Shown one piece after another: positions 37,160 through 45,869 of a DNA stretch of 64,000 nucleotides (the stretch's first letter is position 1; every line of letters starts with the position of its first letter). Below the pieces are notes generated by a model. It searched no databases. It had not been told where the DNA came from and was given only the letters and a program-made list of their open reading frames with translations. The stretch spans positions 1 through 64,000 of the forward strand of contig DATGGA010000029.1 of the NCBI GenBank assembly GCA_035308765.1, given 5' to 3'. The translations under genes were made by a program, and so were the position numbers. The DNA comes from RBG-16-66-20 sp035308765. Lineage in GTDB: Bacteria > Pseudomonadota > Gammaproteobacteria > Burkholderiales > SG8-39.

Positions 37160-39460
37160 CTAGAAGGTAGTGCCAAAGTTCAATTGTAACCTCTCGATAT
37201 GGTCAAACCCGCTCTTTGCGTTCAGGGGCTGCGCCAGAGAGACTTTCAGCGGACCGAAGGGCGAATTCCAGGAGATGCCTACGCCGGCCGAATAGCGCAA
37301 CCCGCCGCCGGAGACGTTTCCCGCGATGTTCGGGCCTGGATCGTAAACCTGGCCGGCGTCCAAGAAGGTGCTCAAGCGCAGGCTCTTGTCTTTCTCGGCG
37401 CCCGGCACCGGGAAATAGAGCTCGGCGCTGCCGTAGGCGCTCTTGGTGCCGCCGAGCGAGTTGCCCTGCGCATCCTGGCTGCCCAGCGAGTAGGCCCGGT
37501 AGCCGCGCACCGATCCCGGGCCACCGGCATAGAACGTTTTGAAGAACGGTACCGGCTTGCCGCCGAGGCCGTTGATGTAGCCGACATTCTCCGTGAAGGA
37601 CAACGTCATTGTCCGGCTCAAGGAGAAATAGTTCGTCTGGGAGGCGTTCAGGCGGTAATACTCGAGGTTCCCTCCCGCAACTTCCCCTCCTATGCGCGTG
37701 GTGTAGCCGCGCGTGGGCAGGATCGCGCTGTCGCGCCCGTCGCGCGCCCAACCGATATTGCCGGCCCCGTAGACGTAATGGTCGCCGAATTGGCTCTGGA
37801 AATTGAGGTACGCGGGCGCGCTGGTGGGAAACAGGCCCAGCGTCACGTCCTCGGCGTTGAGCCCGAAACTGACCGCATCGGTTTCGCTGAGGGGGTAGCC
37901 GAACTTCACCCCTCCGCCGTAGGTATTGGTCGTGTAGGGAGAGAGCGCGAGGTTGGATGCGTCCACTTTCCTGTTGTAGACGTCGAAGCCCTGGCTCACG
38001 CCGTCCACGGTGAGGTAAGGATTGAGGTATGAAAGGGAGATGTTTCTGTTCACCGAGCCCGTGTTCATGTTGAGGCCGACGTATTTTCCGCTGCCGAAGA
38101 TGTTCGTCTGCGAGATGCCTGCCTGCAGCACCACCTTGTCGACCGTGGAGTATCCCGCGCCCAGCGTGATCGCGCCGGTCGGCTTCTCCTCGACCGTGAA
38201 ATTGACGTCGACCTGGTCCGGGCTGTCGGCCACCGGCGCGGTCTCGACGTTCACGTCCTTGAAATACTGGGTGCGGTCGATGCGCGTCTTCGACAGCTGG
38301 ATCTTGGAAGCGTCGTAGTAGGCGCCTTCGAGCTGCCGCATCTCGCGCCGGACGACCTCGTCGCGCGTCTTGGTGTTGCCGCCGACGTTGATGCGCCGCA
38401 CGTACACGCGCCGGCCCGGATCGATAACGATGGTGAAGGCGACGGTGCGCTTTTCCTTGTCGATCTGCGGCACGGCGTTGGCGTTGGCGAAGGCGTAGCC
38501 GTCGTTGCCCAGCCGGTCGGTGATCGCCTTGGTGGACTCGGTCAGGAGCTGGCGCGAAAACGTCGCGCCGGCCTTGACGCGTATCAGCTTCTCGAGCTGC
38601 TCGCGCGGTACCAGCATTTGCCCGTCCAGCCGCACCGCCGACACCGTGTACTTCTCGCCCTCGAAGATATTGATGGTGAGGTAGATGTCGCGCTTGTCGG
38701 GAGTGATGGAAACCTGGGTCGATTCGACGTTGAAGTCGAGATAGCCACGGTTCTGGTAGAAGGCCTTGAGCGTCTCCAGGTCGGCGGACAGCTTGGGCTT
38801 GGAGTACTGGTCGGCCTTGGTGTACCAGGTCAGCCATCCGGGCGTGCGAAGCACGAGCTGGTCGAGCAGCTCTTTTTCGCTGAATACGCGGTCGCCGACG
38901 ATGTTGATGGCGCGGATCTTCGCCACTGAACCCTCGTTCACCGTGATGGTGATGCCGACCCGGTTGCGTTCCAGCGGCGTCACCGTCGTCTGCACGTCGG
39001 CAGCGTAGAGGCCGCGTGACAGGTACTGGCGCTTCAATTCCTGCTCGGCGCGGTCGAGCACCGAGCGGTCGAAGGTGCGGCCGTCGGCCAGTCCGACATC
39101 GCGCATGATCTTACGCAGGTTTTCGGTCTCGAATTCCTTCACGCCAACGAAGTCGATCTGCGCGATGGCCGGCCGCTCCTCGACGATGACCACCAGCACG
39201 TCGTTCTCGACCTCGAGCCTCACGTCTCGGAAGAAGCCGGTGGCGAACAGGGCGCGCACCGCCTGCTGCGCTTTTTCCTCGGTCAGGGTCTCGCCGACTT
39301 TCACGGGCAGGTAGCTGAACACCGTGCCGGGCTCGGTCCTCTGCAGTCCGTCGACCCGGATGTCCTTGATGACGAAAGCATGGAACGCCTGGCCGAAGGC
39401 GCCTGAGGCCAGCGTGAACAGCAATACGCCGGCAGCCACGACGAGGGAAGGAAAGCGCAT
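37160..39460 (-). CDS. bamA: Outer membrane protein assembly factor BamA
   Basis: BamA inserts beta-barrel proteins into the outer membrane. The 766-residue protein has a signal peptide, then five POTRA domains (about residues 25-425; for example IKDIRVDGLQRTEPGTVFSY and VRRINVGGNTKTRDEVVRREM) and a 16-strand barrel. The loop-6 lock motif appears as PGSVRGYRAYSLG, and the last strand ends with the Phe needed for recognition (LQLNFGTTF). The ATG at 39460 is preferred; a GTG one codon upstream overlaps the rseP stop (TAGTG). It is full length. Confidence 0.97.
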   Translation of the reverse strand: MRFPSLVVAAGVLLFTLASGAFGQAFHAFVIKDIRVDGLQRTEPGTVFSYLPVKVGETLTEEKAQQAVRALFATGFFRDVRLEVENDVLVVIVEERPAIAQIDFVGVKEFETENLRKIMRDVGLADGRTFDRSVLDRAEQELKRQYLSRGLYAADVQTTVTPLERNRVGITITVNEGSVAKIRAINIVGDRVFSEKELLDQLVLRTPGWLTWYTKADQYSKPKLSADLETLKAFYQNRGYLDFNVESTQVSITPDKRDIYLTINIFEGEKYTVSAVRLDGQMLVPREQLEKLIRVKAGATFSRQLLTESTKAITDRLGNDGYAFANANAVPQIDKEKRTVAFTIVIDPGRRVYVRRINVGGNTKTRDEVVRREMRQLEGAYYDASKIQLSKTRIDRTQYFKDVNVETAPVADSPDQVDVNFTVEEKPTGAITLGAGYSTVDKVVLQAGISQTNIFGSGKYVGLNMNTGSVNRNISLSYLNPYLTVDGVSQGFDVYNRKVDASNLALSPYTTNTYGGGVKFGYPLSETDAVSFGLNAEDVTLGLFPTSAPAYLNFQSQFGDHYVYGAGNIGWARDGRDSAILPTRGYTTRIGGEVAGGNLEYYRLNASQTNYFSLSRTMTLSFTENVGYINGLGGKPVPFFKTFYAGGPGSVRGYRAYSLGSQDAQGNSLGGTKSAYGSAELYFPVPGAEKDKSLRLSTFLDAGQVYDPGPNIAGNVSGGGLRYSAGVGISWNSPFGPLKVSLAQPLNAKSGFDHIERLQLNFGTTF

Positions 39461-39462
39461 CA

Positions 39463-40827
39463 CTATCCTGAGAACAGGCGATTCAGGTCGTTGTAAAAGG
39501 CGAAGGCCATGACGACGAGCAAGAGCGCCATGCCTACGCGCTGTCCGAGTTCCATGGCACGCTCGGACACCGGGCTCCCCTTTATTATTTCCACTGAATA
39601 ATACATTAAGTGCCCCCCATCAAGGAGCGGAATCGGCAGCAGATTCAGCACCCCCAGGCTGATGCTGATGAGCGCCAAGAATGTGGCATAGGCGAGCCAT
39701 CCCAGCTGCGCCGACTGGCCGGCGTAGTCGGCGATGGTCACCGGTCCGGAGAGGTTCTTCCAGGACACTTCGCCCAGCAGCATCTTGCCGAGCATTTTCA
39801 GGCTGAAGATCGAAATGTCCCAGGTCTTGACGGCGGCCTTGCCGAGACTGTCGAGCGGGCCGTAGCTGACTCGTACGACAATGCGCTCCGATTCGGCCGT
39901 GGAAATGCTGGGCGCCGCGCCAATGCGGCCGATGCGCGTGCCGTTCTCGGTTATCGTGTCCGGCAGCACGTCTATGCTCAGGGTCGAGCCGCCGCGTTCC
40001 ACCAGCAGCCGCAACACCGCGCCGGGGCTCTCGCGCACCGCCTGCACCAATTGGTCCCAGGTAGCTATGTCCCTGCCCTCGGCCTGCGCGATGCGGTCTT
40101 CCGCCCGCAGGCCCGCACGTTCTGCGGCGCCACCCGCGATAACGCGCCCGATCACCGGCTGCAGCGGCGGCCGGTACAGCCGCAGCCCGATTTTCTCCAT
40201 GGCGTCGCTTTCGACGTTCTCCGAGGGAAAATCCCGCAGATCGAGCACGTGCATCGCGATGGTGCCGCGGCTCTCCTCGACTTCGACGCGCAGGGCTTCG
40301 CGCTGCAGCGCGCCCTGCAGCACCCGCCAGCGCAGGTCCTGCCAGGTAGCGATCGCATCGCCTTCGATCGTGCGCACGGCATCCCCGGCGGCAAAGCCCG
40401 CCGTGTTCGCGAGCGTGCCCGCCGCCGGCGCGGCGAGGACCGGACGCGCCTCGGGAAGGCCGTGCATGTAGAGGCCGGCGTAGACCGCGATCGCGAACAG
40501 GAAATTGAACACGGGGCCGGCGATCACGATCAGGAAGCGGCGGCCGACGCTCTGCCGGTTGAACGCCCGATGCGTTTCCGCGGCATCGACAGGCGCTTCG
40601 CGCTCGTCCAGCATCTTGACGTAGCCGCCGAACGGGATCATGGCGATGGTCCATTCGGTTGCGTCGCGGCCTAGCCGCCAGGTGGCGAGGGATCTGCCGA
40701 ATCCCACCGAGAACCGCAGTACGCGCACGTTGCAGAGCCTCGCAGCGAGGTAGTGGCCATATTCGTGCACCACGATCAGCACGCCCAGCGCGACCAGGAA
40801 CGACACCACGGTATGCAGCAGGTTCAT
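39463..40827 (-). CDS. rseP: RIP zinc metalloprotease RseP
   Basis: RseP is the site-2 protease that cleaves membrane-bound anti-sigma-E and remnant signal peptides. The 454-residue protein has the zinc motif HEYGH at residues 21-25 in the first transmembrane helix, two periplasmic PDZ domains (around residues 120-200 and 205-290; VIAGGAAERAGLRAEDRI is a typical PDZ loop) and the third metal ligand in LNLLPIPLLDGGH near residue 400. The ATG at 40827 overlaps the dxr stop (ATGA). An AT-rich tract near the 3' end may carry a promoter for bamA. Confidence 0.97.
   Translation of the reverse strand: MNLLHTVVSFLVALGVLIVVHEYGHYLAARLCNVRVLRFSVGFGRSLATWRLGRDATEWTIAMIPFGGYVKMLDEREAPVDAAETHRAFNRQSVGRRFLIVIAGPVFNFLFAIAVYAGLYMHGLPEARPVLAAPAAGTLANTAGFAAGDAVRTIEGDAIATWQDLRWRVLQGALQREALRVEVEESRGTIAMHVLDLRDFPSENVESDAMEKIGLRLYRPPLQPVIGRVIAGGAAERAGLRAEDRIAQAEGRDIATWDQLVQAVRESPGAVLRLLVERGGSTLSIDVLPDTITENGTRIGRIGAAPSISTAESERIVVRVSYGPLDSLGKAAVKTWDISIFSLKMLGKMLLGEVSWKNLSGPVTIADYAGQSAQLGWLAYATFLALISISLGVLNLLPIPLLDGGHLMYYSVEIIKGSPVSERAMELGQRVGMALLLVVMAFAFYNDLNRLFSG
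39581..39610 (-). promoter_or_regulatory. AT-rich tract in rseP, possible internal bamA promoter
   Basis: Twenty-four of 30 bases here are A or T, in a gene otherwise strongly GC-rich. It lies about 120 bases upstream of bamA on the coding strand and encodes the ordinary HLMYYSVEIIKG segment. AATAAT- and TATTAT-like hexamers are present but no convincing -35/-10 pair, so it is only a candidate. Confidence 0.25.
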
Positions 40828-42005
40828 GCCGCCCGGCCCATCAGGCCCGCGACGCAATCCGCAGCCGCGCGCCGGGAACCGCGGTCCGCTTCGAGCACGG
40901 CCTCGAGCGCGTCGGCCCTCAGGCCGGGCGCGCGCTCCAGAGCGTGTTCGATGACCTGCGGGATCGCGGTATAACGCAGCTTGCCCTCAAGGAAGGCGGC
41001 GACCGCGACCTCGTTGGCGGCGTTCAGCACCGCGGGCGCGGCGCCGCCGGCACGCAAGGCCGCGTACGCCAGCTGCAGGCAGGGAAAGCGTTTCGCGTCC
41101 GGCCGCTCGAACGACAGCTGGCCGATCGCTGCCAGGTCGAGCGGCGTGGCGCCGGATTCAATCCTTTCCGGATAGCCAAGCGCGTGCGCGATCGGGACCC
41201 GCATGTCAGGGTTGGAAAGCTGCGCGATCACCGAGCCGTCGACGAACTCCACCAGCGAATGGACGATGCTCTGGGAATGGATCAGCACCTCGATGCGCTC
41301 GGGCGGCACGTCGAACAGCCAGCGAGCCTCGATCACTTCGAGGCCCTTGTTCATCATGGTCGCGGAATCGACCGAGATCTTGCGTCCCATGATCCAGTTG
41401 GGATGCGCGCAGGCTTCGTCCGGCGTCACCCCGAACAGGCGCTCGACAGGCGTCGCCCTGAAAGGCCCTCCCGAAGCGGTGAGCAGGATGCGGCGCACGG
41501 CGCTTCCCGCCCCGCCCGGCGGCAGGCACTGGAACACCGCATTGTGCTCGCTGTCGATCGGCAGCAGCGTGGCGCCGCGCTCGCGGATGGCGCGCATGAA
41601 AAACGGCCCCGCCATCACCAGGGCTTCCTTGTTGGCGAGCAGAATGCGCTTGCCGGCGCGCGCGCCTGCCAGCGTGGGAGCGAGTCCCGCGGCGCCGACG
41701 ATCGCGGCCATCAGCACGTCGCATTCCGGGTCGGCGGCAACCTGCTCCAGAGCCTGAGCGCCGAACAACAGCTCGGTCTTGCAGCCGGAGTCCGCCATGC
41801 GCCGTCGCAGGGCCGCGTCTTCCGTCAGCCCGGAGAGCACCGCGTAGCGCGGGGCATGCTTTGCGCAAAGCGCAAACAGCGCGTCGGCCGCGCGATGCGC
41901 GGTCAGGGCGAAGATGCGGTAACGGTCGGGATGCCGCGCAGCGACGTCCAGCGTGCTGGCGCCGATCGAGCCGGTCGCGCCCAGCAATGTCAGGTCTCTG
42001 GTCAT
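40824..42005 (-). CDS. dxr: 1-deoxy-D-xylulose 5-phosphate reductoisomerase
   Basis: Dxr (IspC) makes 2-C-methylerythritol 4-phosphate from DXP with NADPH, the committed step of the MEP isoprenoid pathway. The 393-residue product has the NADPH motif LLGATGSIGASTLDV at residue 7, LLANKEALVMAG, the metal-binding PIDSEHNAVFQCL, ILTASGGPFR and PNWIMGRKISVDSATMMNKGLE (core WIMGRKISVDSATM). The ATG overlaps the cdsA stop (ATGA). Isoprenoid supply is neighboured by uppS, which uses the downstream isoprenoid product to build the C55 lipid carrier. Confidence 0.97.
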   Translation of the reverse strand: MTRDLTLLGATGSIGASTLDVAARHPDRYRIFALTAHRAADALFALCAKHAPRYAVLSGLTEDAALRRRMADSGCKTELLFGAQALEQVAADPECDVLMAAIVGAAGLAPTLAGARAGKRILLANKEALVMAGPFFMRAIRERGATLLPIDSEHNAVFQCLPPGGAGSAVRRILLTASGGPFRATPVERLFGVTPDEACAHPNWIMGRKISVDSATMMNKGLEVIEARWLFDVPPERIEVLIHSQSIVHSLVEFVDGSVIAQLSNPDMRVPIAHALGYPERIESGATPLDLAAIGQLSFERPDAKRFPCLQLAYAALRAGGAAPAVLNAANEVAVAAFLEGKLRYTAIPQVIEHALERAPGLRADALEAVLEADRGSRRAAADCVAGLMGRAA

Positions 42006-42799
42006 GCCGCGCCCATGGCCTGCATCAGCAGCAGGGCTCCGGGGAGCGCAGCCGTGGCGCTGTCGATCCGATCCAGCACGCCGCCATGGCCGGGAAGCAG
42101 TTTGCCGCTGTCCTTGGCGCCGGACTGCCGCTTGAGCGCGGATTCGAACAGATCGCCCAATACGCTGAGCGCGCAGAGCAGCAATACGCCGGCCAGAAAC
42201 GGCACCCAGATTACCCCCTGCACGCGGGCCCTCAATTCCGGATCGAAAGACGCCCAGATGATAGCGTAGATGATGCATCCGGCGACTGCGCCGGCGACGC
42301 CTTCCCAGGTCTTGCCGGGGCTGATCGAGGGCGCCAGTTGGTGCCGTCCGAACGCCCTTCCGACGAAGTAGGCCGCGGTATCCGCCGTCCAGATCAGGCC
42401 GAGGAGGAGGAGGAGCAGATCCCGCGCAAGCGTCGCCATCGCGACCCCTGCCGGCACGATCACGATCAGTCCAGCCGCGAGCGTCCAGAGGACCGGCGTC
42501 GGCGCCAGGCCTCGCGCAAGGCGCCACGGAACCACCACCGCCCAGAACGCGAACGCGCCCCACATCAGTCCGCGCGCCAATTCCGGCAGCAGCAGGAACA
42601 GGCCGTATGCGAGTACGCTCGCTCCGGCATAGGCCAGGCGCGTGATCTTTCCGGCCCCTGCCAGCGCCGACCATTCGTTGGCGGCTATCGCGACCACCAA
42701 TGCGACCAAGGCGGCAAACTGTTTTTGATCGAGGTAGAACAGCGCCGCCAGGAACGCGGCAAGCAGCGCGGTTGCCGTAAGGATTCGGGTGGCGAGCAA
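42002..42799 (-). CDS. cdsA: Phosphatidate cytidylyltransferase
   Basis: CdsA makes CDP-diacylglycerol from phosphatidate and CTP, the branch point of phospholipid synthesis. The 265-residue protein has about seven to eight transmembrane segments. Its C-terminal signature runs SALKRQSGAKDSGKLLPGHGG then VLDRIDS, with the metal-binding Asp residues; SPGKTWEGVAGAVAG is also conserved. The start is a TTG five bases after the uppS stop; there is no internal Met that would leave the first membrane helix intact. It fits the conserved frr-uppS-cdsA-dxr order. Confidence 0.96.
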   Translation of the reverse strand: MLATRILTATALLAAFLAALFYLDQKQFAALVALVVAIAANEWSALAGAGKITRLAYAGASVLAYGLFLLLPELARGLMWGAFAFWAVVVPWRLARGLAPTPVLWTLAAGLIVIVPAGVAMATLARDLLLLLLGLIWTADTAAYFVGRAFGRHQLAPSISPGKTWEGVAGAVAGCIIYAIIWASFDPELRARVQGVIWVPFLAGVLLLCALSVLGDLFESALKRQSGAKDSGKLLPGHGGVLDRIDSATAALPGALLLMQAMGAA

Positions 42800-42803
42800 G
42801 CGC

Positions 42804-43610
42804 TCAGGCGTCGGTCGCGGCCGGCAGCGGGGCGAGCTTGTCCTGCTTCGCCTCGTTCAGCTGCTCGCTGGTGCGGCCGAAGCGCCGCTCCCGCTGTCGG
42901 TAGGAGGCAAAGGCGCTCTCGAGCGCGGCGGCGTCGAAATCAGGCCACAGCGTGTCCGTGAAATACAGTTCCGTGTAAGCAAGCTGCCAGAGCAGGAAGT
43001 TGCTGACGCGCTGCTCGCCGCCGGTACGGATGAACAGATCGGGCTCGGGCGCGTAGCTCATCGACAGGTAGGGCGCCAGCGCCTCTTCGGCGACGCCCGC
43101 CGCCGCGGCTTCCGGATGCTCGCGCGTGAGGCGCGAGAGCGCCTGCAGGATGTCCCAGCGGCCGCCATAGTTCGCCGCAATCGTCAGCGTCAGGCCGTCG
43201 TTGGCCGCCGTCAGCTGCTCGCCCTGCGCGATCAGGGCCCGGATTTTCGGATCGAAACGGCTCTGGTCGCCGATCAGCCTGAGCCGGATGCCGTTGCGGT
43301 GCAGTTTCTGCACCTCGTTCTCGAGCGCGCCGAGGAACAGCTGCATCAGCAGCGCCACTTCCTCCGGCGGGCGGCGCCAGTTCTCGGAACTGAAGGCGAA
43401 CAGCGTGAGGAACCCGACGCCGCGCTCGGCGCAGGCTTTCACCGTCGCGCGCACCGCCTCGACCCCGCGCCTGTGGCCGGCGAAGCGCGGCAGGCGGCGC
43501 TGCTTCGCCCAGCGCCCGTTGCCATCCATGATGATCGCGACGTGCCGCGGCACATCGCCGTGCGGCGGAATTTCGGCGGTGGAGCTGGCGTGCGCGGCGC
43601 GGGGTTTCAT
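42804..43610 (-). CDS. uppS: Undecaprenyl diphosphate synthase
   Basis: UppS is a cis-prenyltransferase making the C55 lipid carrier for peptidoglycan and O-antigen. The 268-residue protein has the motif HVAIIMDGNGRWAKQR near residue 23, with the catalytic Asp, then GHRRGVEAVR, FAFSSENWRRP, ANYGGRWDI and DLFIRTGGEQRVSNFLLWQ followed by YTELYF. The first 20 residues are a variable extension. It starts six bases after the frr stop. It is complete. Confidence 0.97.
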   Translation of the reverse strand: MKPRAAHASSTAEIPPHGDVPRHVAIIMDGNGRWAKQRRLPRFAGHRRGVEAVRATVKACAERGVGFLTLFAFSSENWRRPPEEVALLMQLFLGALENEVQKLHRNGIRLRLIGDQSRFDPKIRALIAQGEQLTAANDGLTLTIAANYGGRWDILQALSRLTREHPEAAAAGVAEEALAPYLSMSYAPEPDLFIRTGGEQRVSNFLLWQLAYTELYFTDTLWPDFDAAALESAFASYRQRERRFGRTSEQLNEAKQDKLAPLPAATDA

Positions 43611-43616
43611 GCAGCC

Positions 43617-44174
43617 TCACACCGCCATAAGCTCGGCTTCCTTCTGCGCGAGGAGCTTGTCGATTTCGGAAATGTGCCGGTCGGTCAGCTTCTGCACGTC
43701 GTCGGCGGCACGCCGCTCGTCGTTCTCGGAAATGGTCTTCTTCTTCAGGGCTTCCTTGACTGCATGGATGGCGTCGCGCCGCAGGTTGCGGATCGCGACG
43801 CGCGCGGTCTCCGCCTCCTTGTGCACCACCTTGGCGAGCTCCTTGCGGCGTTCTTCGGTAAGCGCGGGCATCGGCACGCGGATGGTATCGCCCGCGGCCG
43901 CCGGATTGAGCCCCAGGTCGGACTCCCGGATCGCTTTCTCCACCGCCTGCGCGATCTTCTTCTCGAACGGCGTCACGCCGAGCGTGCGCGCATCCATGAG
44001 CGTGACGCGCGCGATCTGGTTCAGCGGTGTCTGGGCGCCGTAATAATCCACCGTGATGTGATCGAGGATGCCGCTGTGCGCGCGCCCGGTCCGCACCTTG
44101 GAAAGGTCGATTTTGAACGCCTCGACGCTCTTGTGCATCTTCGCTTCGGTGTTTTTCTTCAGGTCCGCGATCAT
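43617..44174 (-). CDS. frr: Ribosome recycling factor
   Basis: Frr splits post-termination ribosomes with EF-G. The 185-residue protein is a tRNA-shaped three-helix bundle. It begins MIADLKKNTEAKMHKSVEAF, has KVRTGRAHSGILDHITVDYYG and the bend segment TLGVTPFEKK. The second long helix carries RIPMPALTEERRKEL-like sequence (here RVPMPALTEERRKEL), with RRDAIHAVKEALKKK later. The ATG at 44174 is used because it matches the family N-terminus; an upstream in-frame Met is not family-like. It lies 22 bases after pyrH. Confidence 0.97.
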   Translation of the reverse strand: MIADLKKNTEAKMHKSVEAFKIDLSKVRTGRAHSGILDHITVDYYGAQTPLNQIARVTLMDARTLGVTPFEKKIAQAVEKAIRESDLGLNPAAAGDTIRVPMPALTEERRKELAKVVHKEAETARVAIRNLRRDAIHAVKEALKKKTISENDERRAADDVQKLTDRHISEIDKLLAQKEAELMAV

Positions 44175-44196
44175 GGCTGGCTCCGTCCCCCCGCGT

Positions 44197-44910
44197 CTAC
44201 ACGTGCACCAGGGTGCCTTCGTCTTCTCCGGCAACCACGCGCCCCAAGGCGCCGCTGTTGAATATGCTGAACACGTTCACCGGCAATCTCTGGTCGCGGC
44301 ACAAGGCCAGCGCGGTGGCATCCATGACCTTGAGATTGCGCTGGATCGCCTCGTCGAAACTGACCCGGTGATAGCGCTTGGCCCCAGGATCCTTCTTCGG
44401 ATCGCTAGTGTACACGCCGTCCACCTTGGTGGCCTTGAGCACGATTTCGGCGCCCATTTCGCTGGCGCGCAGGGCCGCGGCGGTGTCGGTGGTGAAGAAC
44501 GGGTTGCCGGTGCCGGCCGCGAAGATCACGATCTTGCCCTCCTCGAGATAGCGTATCGCCTTGCCGCGGATGTAGGGCTCCACGACCTGCTCGATGTTGA
44601 GCGCCGATTGCACGCGGCTTGCCACGCCCGCCTGACGCATCGCGTCCTGCAGCGCCAGCGCGTTCATCACGGTCGCCAGCATGCCCATGTAGTCGGCGGT
44701 CGCCCGGTCCATGCCCGCAGCCCCCGGCGCGACGCCGCGGAAGATGTTGCCGCCGCCGATCACCACGCCGATCTCGACCCCGAGTCGCGCCACCGCGGCG
44801 ATTTCGGCGACGATGCTCTCGATGGTCGGGCGGCTGATGCCGTAGGCGCCGTCTCCCATCAGGGCTTCGCCCGACAGCTTGAGCAGGATGCGCTTGTACT
44901 TCGGTTTCAT
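44197..44910 (-). CDS. pyrH: UMP kinase
   Basis: PyrH phosphorylates UMP to UDP and is essential for pyrimidine nucleotides. The 237-residue protein starts YKRILLKLSGEALMG, then IGVVIGGGNIFRG, the UMP site AADYMGMLATVMNALAL-like sequence (here ADYMGMLATVMNAL) and FAAGTGNPFFTTDTAAALRA, followed by LKATKVDGVYTSDPKKDP. All match the hexameric bacterial type, not the eukaryotic-like kinase. It starts four bases after the tsf stop. Confidence 0.97.
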   Translation of the reverse strand: MKPKYKRILLKLSGEALMGDGAYGISRPTIESIVAEIAAVARLGVEIGVVIGGGNIFRGVAPGAAGMDRATADYMGMLATVMNALALQDAMRQAGVASRVQSALNIEQVVEPYIRGKAIRYLEEGKIVIFAAGTGNPFFTTDTAAALRASEMGAEIVLKATKVDGVYTSDPKKDPGAKRYHRVSFDEAIQRNLKVMDATALALCRDQRLPVNVFSIFNSGALGRVVAGEDEGTLVHV

Positions 44911-44914
44911 TTTC

Positions 44915-45787
44915 TCAGTTCTTCACCATCGACATCACTTCGGCCGCGAAATCGCTCGCTTTCTTTTCAATGCCTTCGCCGACCACGAGAAACCGGAAGC
45001 CGAGCACTTTTGTTTTCTTCGCAGCAAGCATCTTCTCGACGCTCTGCTTGTCGTCCTTGATGAAGGGCTGGCCGAGCAGCGTGGCTTCGGCGAGGAACTT
45101 GTTCAGGCCACCGTCGACCATCTTGGCGACGATTTCCGCCGGCTTGCCCGATTCCTTTGCGCGCGCCGCGAGGATGTCGCGCTCGCGGGCAACGACGTCG
45201 GCCGGGACTTCTGATTTCGCGAGATAGGCGGGCCGGGAGAACGAGATGTGCATGGCCACGTCCTTGCCGACGTCATCTGCGCCTTCGTATTCGAGCAGCA
45301 CGCCGATGCGCCCGCTATGCACATACTGCGAAAGCTTCGCCGGCGAATTTTCCTTCACGTTCATCTGCGAAAAACGCCGGATCGAGATGTTTTCGCCGAT
45401 CTTTTGCACCATGCTCTGCCGCTGCGCCTCGATGCCCGGGTAGGCAACCAGCGCCGCGACGTCAGCCGGATTCTTGGTGGCCACCAGTTCGGCCAGCACC
45501 TGTGCGTAGACGACGAAATCGTCGTTCTTGGCGACGAAGTCGGTTTCACAGTTGAGTTCCACCAGCGCGCCCGACTTCGCATCCGGCGACAGGTAGGCGC
45601 CGATCACGCCTTCGGCGGCGATGCGCGACGCGGCCTTGCCGGCCTTGGCGCCGCTCTTGATACGTAGCAGCTCCTCGGCCTTCTTCAGGTCGCCGTTCGC
45701 TTCCGTGAGCGCCTTCTTGCATTCCATCATTCCAAGCCCGGTCATCTCGCGCAGTTCCTTGACCAGGCCCGCGGTTATCTCAGCCAT
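44915..45787 (-). CDS. tsf: Elongation factor Ts
   Basis: EF-Ts is the nucleotide exchange factor for EF-Tu. The 290-residue protein has the N-terminal UBA-like domain (TAGLVKELREMTGLGMMECK, core ELREMTGLGMMECKKAL), the EF-Tu contact ELNCETDFVAKNDDF near residue 78, and the C-terminal FLVVGEGIEKKASDFAAEV. It follows rpsB after an 82-base gap that holds a strong hairpin with a T run, so tsf expression probably depends on partial read-through or its own promoter. Confidence 0.98.
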   Translation of the reverse strand: MAEITAGLVKELREMTGLGMMECKKALTEANGDLKKAEELLRIKSGAKAGKAASRIAAEGVIGAYLSPDAKSGALVELNCETDFVAKNDDFVVYAQVLAELVATKNPADVAALVAYPGIEAQRQSMVQKIGENISIRRFSQMNVKENSPAKLSQYVHSGRIGVLLEYEGADDVGKDVAMHISFSRPAYLAKSEVPADVVARERDILAARAKESGKPAEIVAKMVDGGLNKFLAEATLLGQPFIKDDKQSVEKMLAAKKTKVLGFRFLVVGEGIEKKASDFAAEVMSMVKN

Positions 45788-45822
45788 GCTGTAAGCAATC
45801 CTTTCGTTCCCGCATCAGATTG

Positions 45823-45846
45823 AAAAAAGGGGCCCGAGGCCCCTTT
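45823..45846 (-). terminator. Rho-independent terminator/attenuator between rpsB and tsf
   Basis: On the minus strand a perfect 9-base-pair stem (AAAGGGGCC with GGCCCCTTT, three-base loop) is followed by an uninterrupted six-T run. It lies 23 bases after the rpsB stop and before tsf on the same strand. The structure is a textbook intrinsic terminator; because tsf is downstream without a clear promoter, it probably acts as an attenuator that lowers tsf relative to rpsB. Confidence 0.88.
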
Positions 45847-45869
45847 CTCGAAGACTCGTGCCGCTGCAC

